Positions 1 to 5,028 of a stretch of 5,028 nucleotides of DNA are shown here, in pieces; position 1 is the first letter of the stretch, and the number at the start of each line of letters is the position of its first letter. A program made the translations under genes and the position numbers. This stretch comes from DAOPXV01 sp035352535 (GTDB taxonomy: Bacteria; Muiribacteriota; UBA9980). The notes below the pieces were generated by a model. The model saw only the letters and a list, made by a program, of their open reading frames with translations. It ran no database searches and was not told the DNA's origin. The stretch covers positions 1 through 5,028 of the forward strand of contig CAZJFS010000234.1 of assembly GCA_964545075.1 (NCBI GenBank), given 5' to 3'.

Positions 1-589
1 CATAAACGTTCATCGTAAAAAGCGGACTCGCCAGAACGAAAATATTGACGACCACGGAAGCCTTCAGCACGTCTGAATACAGCGGCCAAGAATACTTAAT
101 GGTTTCCCAGAACCAGTGCCCGCGCACACCGGCTATCGGCGCCTTTCCATGCTCGTCGCCGGAACCGAAACCCTTTCCTAAATAAAAAAGATGGTTCGAA
201 TAGCCGGCCTCAATTTTATCGCGATCGACCCAGATAAGCGAATCGCCGGCCTCGGGCGAAACTATACGGAATTTTTTCCTGTCCTCGGAAATGGAATCAA
301 GTATTACGCCTCCGCCTTCTTTCATTATCAATATCAACGGAAGAGTCAGCGCCCCTATATCATCGAGAGTCCTTGCCGCAAGACGTGTTCTAAGGCCGCC
401 TCTTTCGGCCGCCCGGGCGAAGTTGTCCAGCATATTGTCGCACGAAAATATTTCAGGGCCGTTCTTTTCAACGTCAAAAGGAAGGCCTGAAGTGAGTTCG
501 CCGACGGACATCGGCTTATGGTACAGCTTCGTAAAAAGCGCCAGAGCATCAAAAATGCCGGACGATATAACGCGCTCTTTATTTTCCAT
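1..589 (-). CDS. T1SS ABC exporter, LapB/HlyB type, N-terminal 196 residues (runs off left edge)
   Basis: This is the start of a type I secretion permease/ATPase that would use ATP to push an unfolded C-terminal-signal substrate from the cytoplasm into a TolC-linked channel. The frame is open from ATG 589 to the window edge. Residues about 10-140 resemble the C39-like domain at the front of LapB/HlyB-type exporters: the segment SGIFDALALFTKLYHKP occupies the region where true C39 peptidases carry the catalytic Cys, and there is none. The only Cys, residue 50, lies elsewhere. Residues 158-196 (HWFWETIKYSWPLYSDVL, then ASPLFTMNVY) match the family's entry into the first transmembrane helix, usually followed by D-R-V-V-P. 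The rest of the permease and the Walker A/B ATPase would lie off the left side. The start is supported by AGGAG at 599-603, nine bases upstream. It sits downstream of the TolC-like gene on the same strand, which fits a shared secretion locus. Family assignment is firm; the substrate is inferred from position. Confidence 0.9.
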   Translation of the reverse strand, partial: MENKERVISSGIFDALALFTKLYHKPMSVGELTSGLPFDVEKNGPEIFSCDNMLDNFARAAERGGLRTRLAARTLDDIGALTLPLILIMKEGGGVILDSISEDRKKFRIVSPEAGDSLIWVDRDKIEAGYSNHLFYLGKGFGSGDEHGKAPIAGVRGHWFWETIKYSWPLYSDVLKASVVVNIFVLASPLFTMNVY

Positions 590-598
590 TTTTTAATG

Positions 599-603
599 CT
601 CCT
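599..603 (-). promoter_or_regulatory. Ribosome binding site of the ABC exporter
   Basis: AGGAG on the minus strand, with a nine-base A-rich spacer before ATG 589. It decides the start of the ABC exporter gene, because no better-spaced start codon is seen nearby. Confidence 0.75.
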
Positions 604-654
604 GATCCGAGACTATCGCCGATACATGCGAAAACTCGCCTGACAATTAAGGGC

Positions 655-688
655 ATACCAGCGCATTGATAACAATGCGCGCTGGTAT
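655..688. repeat. Imperfect inverted repeat (14 vs 16 bases, 4-base loop)
   Basis: On the plus strand the left arm ATACCAGCGCATTG (655-668) pairs with the right arm CAATGCGCGCTGGTAT (673-688) around the loop ATAA. The right arm has an extra GC that would bulge out; otherwise all 14 positions match. Neither strand has a T-tract directly after it, so it is not a typical intrinsic terminator. It could be an mRNA-stabilising or processing hairpin between cotranscribed genes, a dispersed palindromic repeat, or a protein-binding site. The structure is clear; the function is unknown. Confidence 0.7.
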
Positions 689-734
689 AAAAATGTTTTC
701 CGGGCGAACCCGCATACATAAGGCTTTGTTTCGT

Positions 735-2990
735 CTAACGCACTGATCTGATTATAAAATCCGTTTTATTATTGATCGCGGCTTCGCCGGTGCCCTGAAA
801 AAGATCAAGGCTCGCGTCATAGTTGCCCCAGCCGACCGGAACTACTCTGCCTGAATTCGCGCCGGATGCGACAAGTTCAGCGCATATTTTCTCGGCTCGC
901 TTTTTCGAAATAACCTCGTTCTCTGATTCGTCGTCGAAATCATTGGAATAAACGATAACCTCGACAGGAGGGTTGCCTTTCTGTTTGATCTGTGATGCCA
1001 AAACTCCAAGGGCTTCCTTCACGCCGGATTTGAAATCCTCTTTTTTATTTTCGAAGCGGATCTCGTCGAGAGACACGGTTTCATAATTTTCCTTCATGGC
1101 TTCGGGATGCGTTTCAATCTTTAATATGACCGTGTTCTCCGTAGTTCCCTTTTCAGACGCTGAACCAAAAATCTGTATAGCTTCAGGCTCAATATTATGA
1201 AAAGCAAATATTTTCTTTATGTTATGCGCTCTCTGAATGGCAAGCTTATAATTTTCATCGGCTTTTCCGGCTTCAGCCGTATCTACAGTCACTTTTATAA
1301 TACCTTCGTTAGCCATTCTTCTTACCTGTTCTATCATTTCCCTCATTATCTTTTTGGAGCTGTCGGTCAGTTCTATGGAACCTTTTATGAACGATACCAG
1401 ATCAAGCCTTGTGGCTACGTCGAGTTTAAGCTTATTGGCCTGAAGCTCCTGTTTGTTTTTTATTACGGAACTGTCTTCAACGACGGCATTATTAAGAGGT
1501 TCCTGCGCGTATTTTTTAGTCATGCCGGCGAGTTCGCCCATTACGTCGACCTCGCTCGAAGCTCGGCTATTAACGCTGAGATCCATGTTATCTTTGACGC
1601 CGTCTTTATCGAGATCGTTGTCCGGAGGCAGAACGTCTTTAAACGCCGGTTTCATTTTATTGAGGGCTTTATATTCTTTTGCGAGAGGAATTTCAAGTCC
1701 GAGGTCTTCGCTGATATTTCCCATGCTGTATAAAAGCCTGTACTTTGTGGCAAGAAGTTCGAATTCGATGCTCGCAAGCTGCGATCTCATGGTCTGATAT
1801 TCGTTCTCGGCGTCCAGTATATTTATAAGAAGCCTCTGTCCAAGCATAAATTCCTCTTTATATGATTTCAATGACTTTCTTGTGAACATAAGGCTTTTCT
1901 TGAGGGCGCCGATCTGCGAGTCAAGAAGTTTATAACCGGTCCACGTAAGCTGCAGGTCGTTTAAAAGCGAACGGCGTACCCTGTCGAATATCTGTTTTTC
2001 ACGGTTGACGAGACTTGACATTTTATCGGTTGACGCATCACGCGCGCCGCCGTCATATATGTTCCAGCGCATTTTAACGAGCGCCCGTACCGAGTTGGCG
2101 TCGCCCGTAACGCCGCTGTAATTCTTTCTGAAATCACGGGATGACTCGAAATATAACGTAGGCTTATACTCGCTCCTCTCACGGTCATATTCAAAAAATT
2201 TCTCATCAATATTGGTCGCCGCGGCGAGAAGAACGGGATGATTCTCAGTCTGTTTTTTTAACGCTTCCTGCAAAGTCGCCGGAAGAATAGTGTTGTTGAA
2301 TTTAGGCAGGCTCATTTTGTCGCCTTCCTCAAATCTTCCCATATATTTGTGAAAATTATATATTTCGCGTTTATAATCGTTTCCGCGAGCTATAAATACC
2401 GCCTGCGCTGAAGCGAGACGGCCCTGGACCCTTTCTAGTTCTGATTTTCCGGCCGTACCGGCGTCAACGCGTTCTTTTATGGCCGATAAAAGCTTCTTAT
2501 GAACCAGAACGTTCTCGTTGGCCAGATCTAAAAGAGACTTGAATTTAAGCACGTCGAGATATTTTTCTATCGTTTCATATACTATCTGGTTTGCCGCGTC
2601 ATAATAGCCATAAAAGCTTGATTTTGAAATAGCGTTTCTGGATTTTATATCGTTTTCTATTCTCTTGCCATCGTATATAACCTGTCTGAGAGTAACGGCT
2701 CCGCCATAAATACCCGAGTCCTTTCCGGTAAAACGCGTGCTCGAATTACTGACGTCTTCGTATCCAGCTTCGGCGTCAAGATCGATCGTCGGTTTTTTAC
2801 CCGCTTTGAATCTGTCAATATCATATGTAGAAGCGTTGAATTCTTTGATCTTTTCAAGTATCCTCGGATGCGTCGTAACGACTTCTTTCAGCGCTTCATC
2901 AAGCGTTATAGCGCACGCGGAATTAAAACCCGAAGGAGCAATTGAAAAAAATACCATTAAAAGCAAAGCTAAACCTGATTTTTTAAACAT
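735..2990 (-). CDS. TolC-family T1SS outer-membrane protein fused to two OmpA-like domains (751 aa)
   Basis: Likely outer-membrane exit channel for the adjacent adhesin. Residues 1-27 are a signal peptide (basic MFKK, hydrophobic stretch, probable cleavage after SACA). Residues 28 to about 435 are a TolC-like efflux domain with its usual internal duplication: VIYDGKR (104-110) and NIYDGGAR (310-317) mark the two strand regions, and GQRLLINILDAENEY (384-398) is typical of T1SS TolC homologues. Residues 457-470 form an Asp-rich calcium-type linker. Two OmpA-like domains follow, at about 527-629 and 641-751; both keep the Arg of the peptidoglycan-binding site (R587, R698), but the partner Asp is Ala572 in the first and Asn683 in the second. 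TolC-type proteins usually end near 420-480 residues, so this is a long fusion. I chose ATG 2990 over the upstream in-frame ATG 3053: it puts the signal peptide at the N-terminus, has AGGGTG at 2997-3002, and the longer start lies inside the terminator/promoter hairpin. TolC assignment is firm; the OmpA calls are good but the domains are divergent. Confidence 0.92.
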   Translation of the reverse strand: MFKKSGLALLLMVFFSIAPSGFNSACAITLDEALKEVVTTHPRILEKIKEFNASTYDIDRFKAGKKPTIDLDAEAGYEDVSNSSTRFTGKDSGIYGGAVTLRQVIYDGKRIENDIKSRNAISKSSFYGYYDAANQIVYETIEKYLDVLKFKSLLDLANENVLVHKKLLSAIKERVDAGTAGKSELERVQGRLASAQAVFIARGNDYKREIYNFHKYMGRFEEGDKMSLPKFNNTILPATLQEALKKQTENHPVLLAAATNIDEKFFEYDRERSEYKPTLYFESSRDFRKNYSGVTGDANSVRALVKMRWNIYDGGARDASTDKMSSLVNREKQIFDRVRRSLLNDLQLTWTGYKLLDSQIGALKKSLMFTRKSLKSYKEEFMLGQRLLINILDAENEYQTMRSQLASIEFELLATKYRLLYSMGNISEDLGLEIPLAKEYKALNKMKPAFKDVLPPDNDLDKDGVKDNMDLSVNSRASSEVDVMGELAGMTKKYAQEPLNNAVVEDSSVIKNKQELQANKLKLDVATRLDLVSFIKGSIELTDSSKKIMREMIEQVRRMANEGIIKVTVDTAEAGKADENYKLAIQRAHNIKKIFAFHNIEPEAIQIFGSASEKGTTENTVILKIETHPEAMKENYETVSLDEIRFENKKEDFKSGVKEALGVLASQIKQKGNPPVEVIVYSNDFDDESENEVISKKRAEKICAELVASGANSGRVVPVGWGNYDASLDLFQGTGEAAINNKTDFIIRSVR
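738..1412 (-). other. Region encoding tandem degenerate OmpA-like domains
   Basis: This encodes residues 527-751 of the TolC-like protein. Domain 1 (about 1104-1412) has the helix-strand pattern of OmpA C-terminal domains. Counting back from its conserved R-A pair (R587), Gly, Asn, Leu and Arg fall in the canonical spacing of TD-x-x-G-x4-N-x2-L-x3-RA, but Ala sits where Asp should be. Domain 2 (about 738-1070) shows the same spacing, with YSN replacing HTD and R698 kept. Known family role: non-covalent binding of diaminopimelate in peptidoglycan by the Asp/Arg pair. Here that binding may be weakened, altered or lost. Confidence 0.72.
1581..1622 (-). other. Region encoding Asp-rich calcium-type linker in the TolC-OmpA protein
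   Basis: This encodes residues 457-470, DNDLDKDGVKDNMD. The D-x-D-x-D-G-x-x-D-x-x-D spacing matches thrombospondin type 3-like or EF-hand-like calcium loops, which often precede OmpA C-terminal domains in other outer-membrane proteins. It marks the junction between the channel part and the OmpA-like part. Confidence 0.65.
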
Positions 2991-2996
2991 TTTTGT

Positions 2997-3002
2997 CACC
3001 CT
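2997..3002 (-). promoter_or_regulatory. Ribosome binding site of the TolC-OmpA gene
   Basis: AGGGTG on the minus strand, six bases before ATG 2990. It supports the 751-residue form and argues against the in-frame start 63 bases upstream. A GTG three codons upstream of ATG 2990 overlaps this site and is an unlikely start. Confidence 0.6.
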
Positions 3003-3036
3003 GTCCTGTATAATAATTTTAATATCATTAGAGCAT

Positions 3037-3078
3037 AAAAAAACTAACGCCATTATATCACGATATGAATAATGGCGT
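3037..3078 (-). terminator. Intrinsic terminator downstream of the adhesin gene
   Basis: On the minus strand a perfect 10-bp stem (ACGCCATTAT at 3069-3078 pairing with ATAATGGCGT at 3047-3056) encloses a 12-base loop. It is followed by TAG and seven T (3037-3043). It lies about 50 bases after the adhesin stop and would end or attenuate the adhesin transcript before the tolC-like gene. The stem is rather AT-rich and the T-tract is offset by three bases, so read-through is plausible. A palindromic operator is an alternative reading. Confidence 0.65.
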
Positions 3079-3081
3079 CAA
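3052..3081 (-). promoter_or_regulatory. Sigma70-type promoter for the TolC-OmpA gene (extended -10)
   Basis: On the minus strand, TTGACG (3076-3081) is separated by 18 bases from a perfect TATAAT (3052-3057), which is preceded by TG-A, giving the extended -10 TGATATAAT. The start of transcription is predicted near 3045, about 55 bases before ATG 2990. The -10 lies in one arm of the terminator hairpin and the -35 overlaps the edge of the other. The sequence match is strong; its use is inferred. Confidence 0.65.
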
Positions 3082-3093
3082 TATATTAAACCT

Positions 3094-3124
3094 TGCAATT
3101 TGATTGCATTTTTTTGCTTTTTTT
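3094..3124 (+). terminator. Weak terminator-like hairpin in plus orientation
   Basis: On the plus strand, TGCAAT (3094-3099) and ATTGCA (3103-3108) form a 6-bp stem with loop TTG, followed by T7, GC and another T7. The shape is that of an intrinsic terminator, but the stem is short and AT-rich, and no plus-strand gene is seen upstream. It may stop antisense transcription entering the adhesin gene, or be chance in AT-rich DNA. Confidence 0.25.
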
Positions 3125-3126
3125 AA

Positions 3127-5028
3127 TTACAATATGTGCGAAGTTATGGTACTTTCAACTTTAAGCGTTAAAGCATTGGAATCGGTCGCGAGATCATAAA
3201 CGTTGTATGTCACACCGCCGTCAACGGTTGTGCCGGTATGGACCCAGTCGCCGCCATGGCCCGCGTCGTTTTTGAGGTTGATAGCATCGCCCGCGTCGCC
3301 CCTTATTATAAGTTCGTGGTTGGCATCCGTCATGGCAAGAACGTCGTTGATATGTAAGTTATCAATAGCGTGATCGCCATTCACGCGCAGATCGAAAATT
3401 TCCATATTGGTAGATTTTGAAGCCGTAATCAAATTAAAATCGATACTGGCGCCGGTTTTTAAAATGTATGTATCCAGTCCGGGGCCGCCATCCACGGTAG
3501 CNNNNNNNNNNGATCAGCACCACTCCCCAGATCAGACTCAGCACCGCCATCCACGGTAGCAGCCGGATTAAATGTAATAACGTCATTGCCTTCATGGCCG
3601 AATATGGAATCGTTGCCGCCATGCCCGTCAATAGTATCGTTTCCTTTGGTGCCGTGCACCGTGTCGTCACCGGACGTGCCGTGAATGGTATAATCCGGAT
3701 TTGTTGACGCACCGGTGATCTTAAGCGTCAGAAGATCCTGGACCGCCGAGCTTGTATGCGTAACGTTATTGTCTCCGTCGACTTCCTGCGTGTATACCTT
3801 GGCTGTAAGGCCAAATGTGCCGGTCAAGCTATTATCGCCTTTAAAATAAAGGTTGTCCATCTGATTCTGCGTGAGCTTGCTCATCGTATATACGGACGAA
3901 CTGGCGTCCTCATCCGCCAGAAGGTGATATTCTCCGCCTGATTTATAGTAGAACTTGCCTTCGGCGGGCATGTTATCGAAAGATACCTTGTAAAGCTCAT
4001 CGCTTACGAATGGCTGACCCGGATCGGCATCTCCAACGCCCTGCTTTACCGGCGAATTGTCATACTGGCTCTGTTCGACTCTTTCAGCTTCAAGATAAGC
4101 CGGTATGAATTCGTCTATATTTCCCGCGAGTACATTATGAGCCGTGATGACGGCTCCGTCCGCTATCTGGTTGATATGTACATTGAAAGGGTGCTCGGAA
4201 GTCGCCGGATTATTCAAATTATCTTTTTCCATAACGATAGTGGCGAGTTTGAGCGTAACGTCTCCACTTAAATTCAATGCTGGAACGAACCACAGATCGG
4301 CGAGACTGGCGTATTTTACTTCCCATGAGCCGTCGCCGTTATTGCTTCCGGCCGGCGCGCCGGCGCCCGTCTGTAAAAGCGCTCCAGCGGGCATGCCCTT
4401 AATAAGAATGGTCTGTAATTCAGAGCCGTCCGTATCAGCGAATTTAACGTCAAGAAATATCTGAACCTTCGCGTCTTCATTGGTCGTATAACCGGCCGTT
4501 GAAACGGCGTGCGTTCCGTCGGTTGTAACCTTGAGGAAATCGTTTGCTCCGTTAGGATCGTTGCCGAAGGTAGCGTCATTAACATCCGGAGCGTCTGGAA
4601 CCGATGCGACGTGTATTGAAATACTGCCTGTTATGTCGGTTTTGGTATGAGTAGCGTTCGCAGTATCAAGGAATGTGGTGTTATCAGTCGAATCAGCCTT
4701 GATATCGATCGTGTAATCGCCATATTTCTGGTCCGGAGGCAGGAAGTAAACATCGGTAGCGCCTAATTTTGCCACGCCTCCCGAGAGCGTAACGCTCAAG
4801 TTGTGTCCGTCGCCAAGCTGCGTGCCGGCGGCATCGGTAAATTTGCCAAGGAGCGTAGATATTCTGACGTTACTGATTGTTTCCGTCGGATTATTGGCGT
4901 GTGTATTATCATCGAGCGTGTTTAAATTGAATTTTACAAGCGTGCGCGAATCTTCGCTTATGTTTTTCGTCATTATTGAAGAATCTACCGTAAAATCATC
5001 AGCGACAGGGTTGACGTGTATGGAAACG
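3127..5028 (-). CDS. Giant RTX/T1SS-143 repeat adhesin, C-terminal part (5' partial, interrupted by gap)
   Basis: This is a surface adhesin of the LapA/BapA/BpfA kind, which is exported by T1SS and typically builds biofilms or holds cells to surfaces. The frame is open from the right edge (5027) to the N-run, then resumes in another frame to TAA at 3127-3129. Visible in order: three Ig/cadherin-like modules of about 135-168 residues, with SIHVNPVADD, SIHVASVPDAP and NVHINQIADG at their joints; a clear T1SS-143 segment (DVKFADTDGSE, then KGMPAGALL); four RTX nonapeptides (3573-3680); and a 124-residue C-terminal region (3130-3501) with DTYILKTGASIDF, NDVLAMTDANHELIIRGDAG and YNVYDLATD, closely like BapA-type C-termini. 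No cysteine occurs in any visible part, and Asp is abundant, as expected for calcium-folded T1SS substrates. The N-terminal retention module and any LapG cleavage site would lie off the right side. The frame change is an effect of the gap length, not evidence of a pseudogene. Confidence 0.9.
3130..3501 (-). other. Region encoding the C-terminal RTX/T1SS secretion domain
   Basis: It encodes the last 124 residues of the adhesin, from ATVDGGPGLDTYIL to the terminal TSHIL. In BapA/LapA-type proteins this block folds after export, and the final part carries the uncleaved C-terminal signal read by the ABC exporter. Recognisable features are TGASIDF, the NMEIFDL strand, NDVLAMTD, LIIRGDAGDAINL, W-V-H-T-G-T and TYNVYDL. 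Confidence 0.8.
3485..3560. repeat. 17-base direct repeat flanking the assembly gap
   Basis: CCGCCATCCACGGTAGC occurs identically at 3485-3501 and 3544-3560. On the minus strand both copies encode ATVDGG in the reading frame. The left copy ends exactly at the first N, which suggests the assembler broke at this repeat. A near-repeat, GGTGCTGA (minus strand), also occurs twice between the copies. Confidence 0.85.
3502..3511. other. Assembly gap (10 N)
   Basis: Ten N inside the adhesin gene. The reading frames on the two sides differ by one base with ten N, so the true missing length must be 2 modulo 3 if the gene is intact. Ten is probably a placeholder. The gap sits in RTX-like, locally repetitive sequence, so more nonapeptides may be missing. 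Confidence 0.95.
3573..3680 (-). repeat. Four RTX calcium-binding nonapeptide repeats
   Basis: On the minus strand this encodes GTSGDDTVH, GTKGNDTID, GHGGNDSIF and GHEGNDVIT, consecutive 27-base units of the G-x-x-G-(N/D)-D-x-U-x hemolysin-type motif. These form calcium-bound parallel beta-rolls after secretion and are typical of T1SS substrates. The first unit begins just after DYTIH and the last runs into FNPAATVDGG beside the gap. Confidence 0.92.
3684..5027 (-). repeat. Three Ig/cadherin-like extracellular modules of the adhesin
   Basis: Module A (about 4620-5027), module B (about 4188-4619) and module C (about 3684-4187) each open with a similar strand: SIHVNP, SIHVAS and NVHINQ. Spacing is about 135 residues from A to B and 145 from B to C, matching the size of T1SS-143-type repeats. 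Module B is the clearest: NEDAKV, then DTDGSE, GMPAGALL and NLSGDVTLKL. The modules are divergent in DNA sequence, not recent tandem copies. Module A may begin upstream of the window. Confidence 0.75.

Larger units (their letters stand above)
590..734. other. Intergenic region between tolC-like and ABC exporter genes
   Basis: About 145 bases without a gene. It holds a large imperfect inverted repeat (655-688), a small 4-bp hairpin with a TTCG loop on the minus strand (701-712), and the ribosome binding site of the exporter. I see no convincing -35/-10 pair on the minus strand; TTGTCA at 641-646 has no good -10 partner at normal spacing. The exporter is therefore probably read from the transcript of the upstream tolC-like gene. 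Confidence 0.5.
2991..3126. other. Intergenic region between adhesin and TolC-OmpA genes
   Basis: About 136 AT-rich bases. Reading along the minus strand from the adhesin stop, it holds two A7 tracts, a short hairpin (3094-3108), the overlapping promoter/terminator element (3037-3081), an AT-rich leader and the tolC-like ribosome binding site. No small gene is apparent. Confidence 0.6.

Noticed and set aside
191..596. Two plus-strand open frames opposite the ABC exporter start
   Set aside because: They are shadows of the exporter frame, which carries clear family motifs; their translations resemble nothing recognisable.
701..712. Small hairpin CGGG-TTCG-CCCG (minus strand) after the TolC-OmpA stop as a terminator
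   Set aside because: The stem is only four pairs and is followed by GAAAACATTTTT, not a direct T-tract, so it is too weak to call.
1197..1733. 178-codon plus-strand open frame
   Set aside because: It lies wholly antisense to the well-supported TolC-OmpA gene, has low-complexity aromatic-rich sequence, and shows no recognisable motif. The same applies to the frame at 1453-1797.
2910..2990. Lipoprotein signal in the TolC-OmpA protein (Cys at residue 26)
   Set aside because: The residues before the Cys (F-N-S-A) do not fit a lipobox, which needs Leu or a similar residue at -3; signal peptidase I cleavage after SACA fits better.
2991..3053. In-frame 21-codon extension of the TolC-OmpA protein starting at ATG 3053
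   Set aside because: It would bury the signal peptide inside the protein, has no good ribosome binding site, and its start lies in the terminator/promoter hairpin, upstream of the ribosome binding site at 2997-3002.
3459..3501. Continuation of the upstream adhesin frame past the N-run to a stop at 3459
   Set aside because: The residues after the gap in that frame make no sense, while the shifted frame gives the expected RTX C-terminal domain. This is a gap-length effect and not a true end of the protein.
3573..3680. CRISPR-like or tandem DNA repeat
   Set aside because: The 27-base periodicity is explained by coding RTX nonapeptides; the units differ in DNA sequence and have no spacers.
3434..3712. 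Minus-strand 92-codon frame across the N-run
   Set aside because: It exists only because the ten-N placeholder joins different frames; the RTX frame covers the same bases with clear motifs.

Overview
The window carries three minus-strand genes that together look like most of a type I secretion (T1SS) locus for a giant RTX adhesin. The organism is a diderm (Gram-negative-type) bacterium: one gene encodes a TolC-type outer-membrane channel fused to OmpA-like domains, another a LapB/HlyB-type inner-membrane ABC exporter. Base composition looks moderate by eye, and a near-consensus sigma70-type promoter is present. The phylum cannot be assigned from the sequence. The run of ten N shows a draft scaffold, possibly metagenomic.

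Layout in transcription order (right to left). (1) 5028-3127: the C-terminal part of a large, cysteine-free surface adhesin. It has three Ig/cadherin-like T1SS-143-type modules, four RTX calcium-binding nonapeptides, an assembly gap, then a BapA/LapA-like C-terminal secretion region. The start lies beyond the right edge. (2) 3126-2991: an intergenic region whose 10-bp hairpin plus T7 tract looks like an intrinsic terminator for the adhesin. The same bases hold a TTGACG-N18-TATAAT promoter with an extended -10, aimed at the next gene. (3) 2990-735: a 751-residue TolC-family protein with a signal peptide, a calcium-type Asp-rich linker and two tandem OmpA-like domains. (4) 734-590: an intergenic region with an imperfect inverted repeat and no clear promoter. 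(5) 589 to the left edge: the first 196 residues of the ABC exporter, made of a C39-like domain without the catalytic cysteine and the start of the membrane domain.

Expected cooperation, from knowledge of LapA/BapA/BpfA-type systems: the ABC protein would energise export, a membrane-fusion protein (not in the window, perhaps just past the left edge) would bridge the periplasm, and the TolC-OmpA protein would form the outer-membrane exit for the adhesin, which would fold in external calcium.

The most unusual points are the TolC to double-OmpA fusion, with both OmpA-like domains lacking the aspartate that binds diaminopimelate, and the overlapping terminator/promoter. No RNA genes, insertion sequences or CRISPR arrays were seen.
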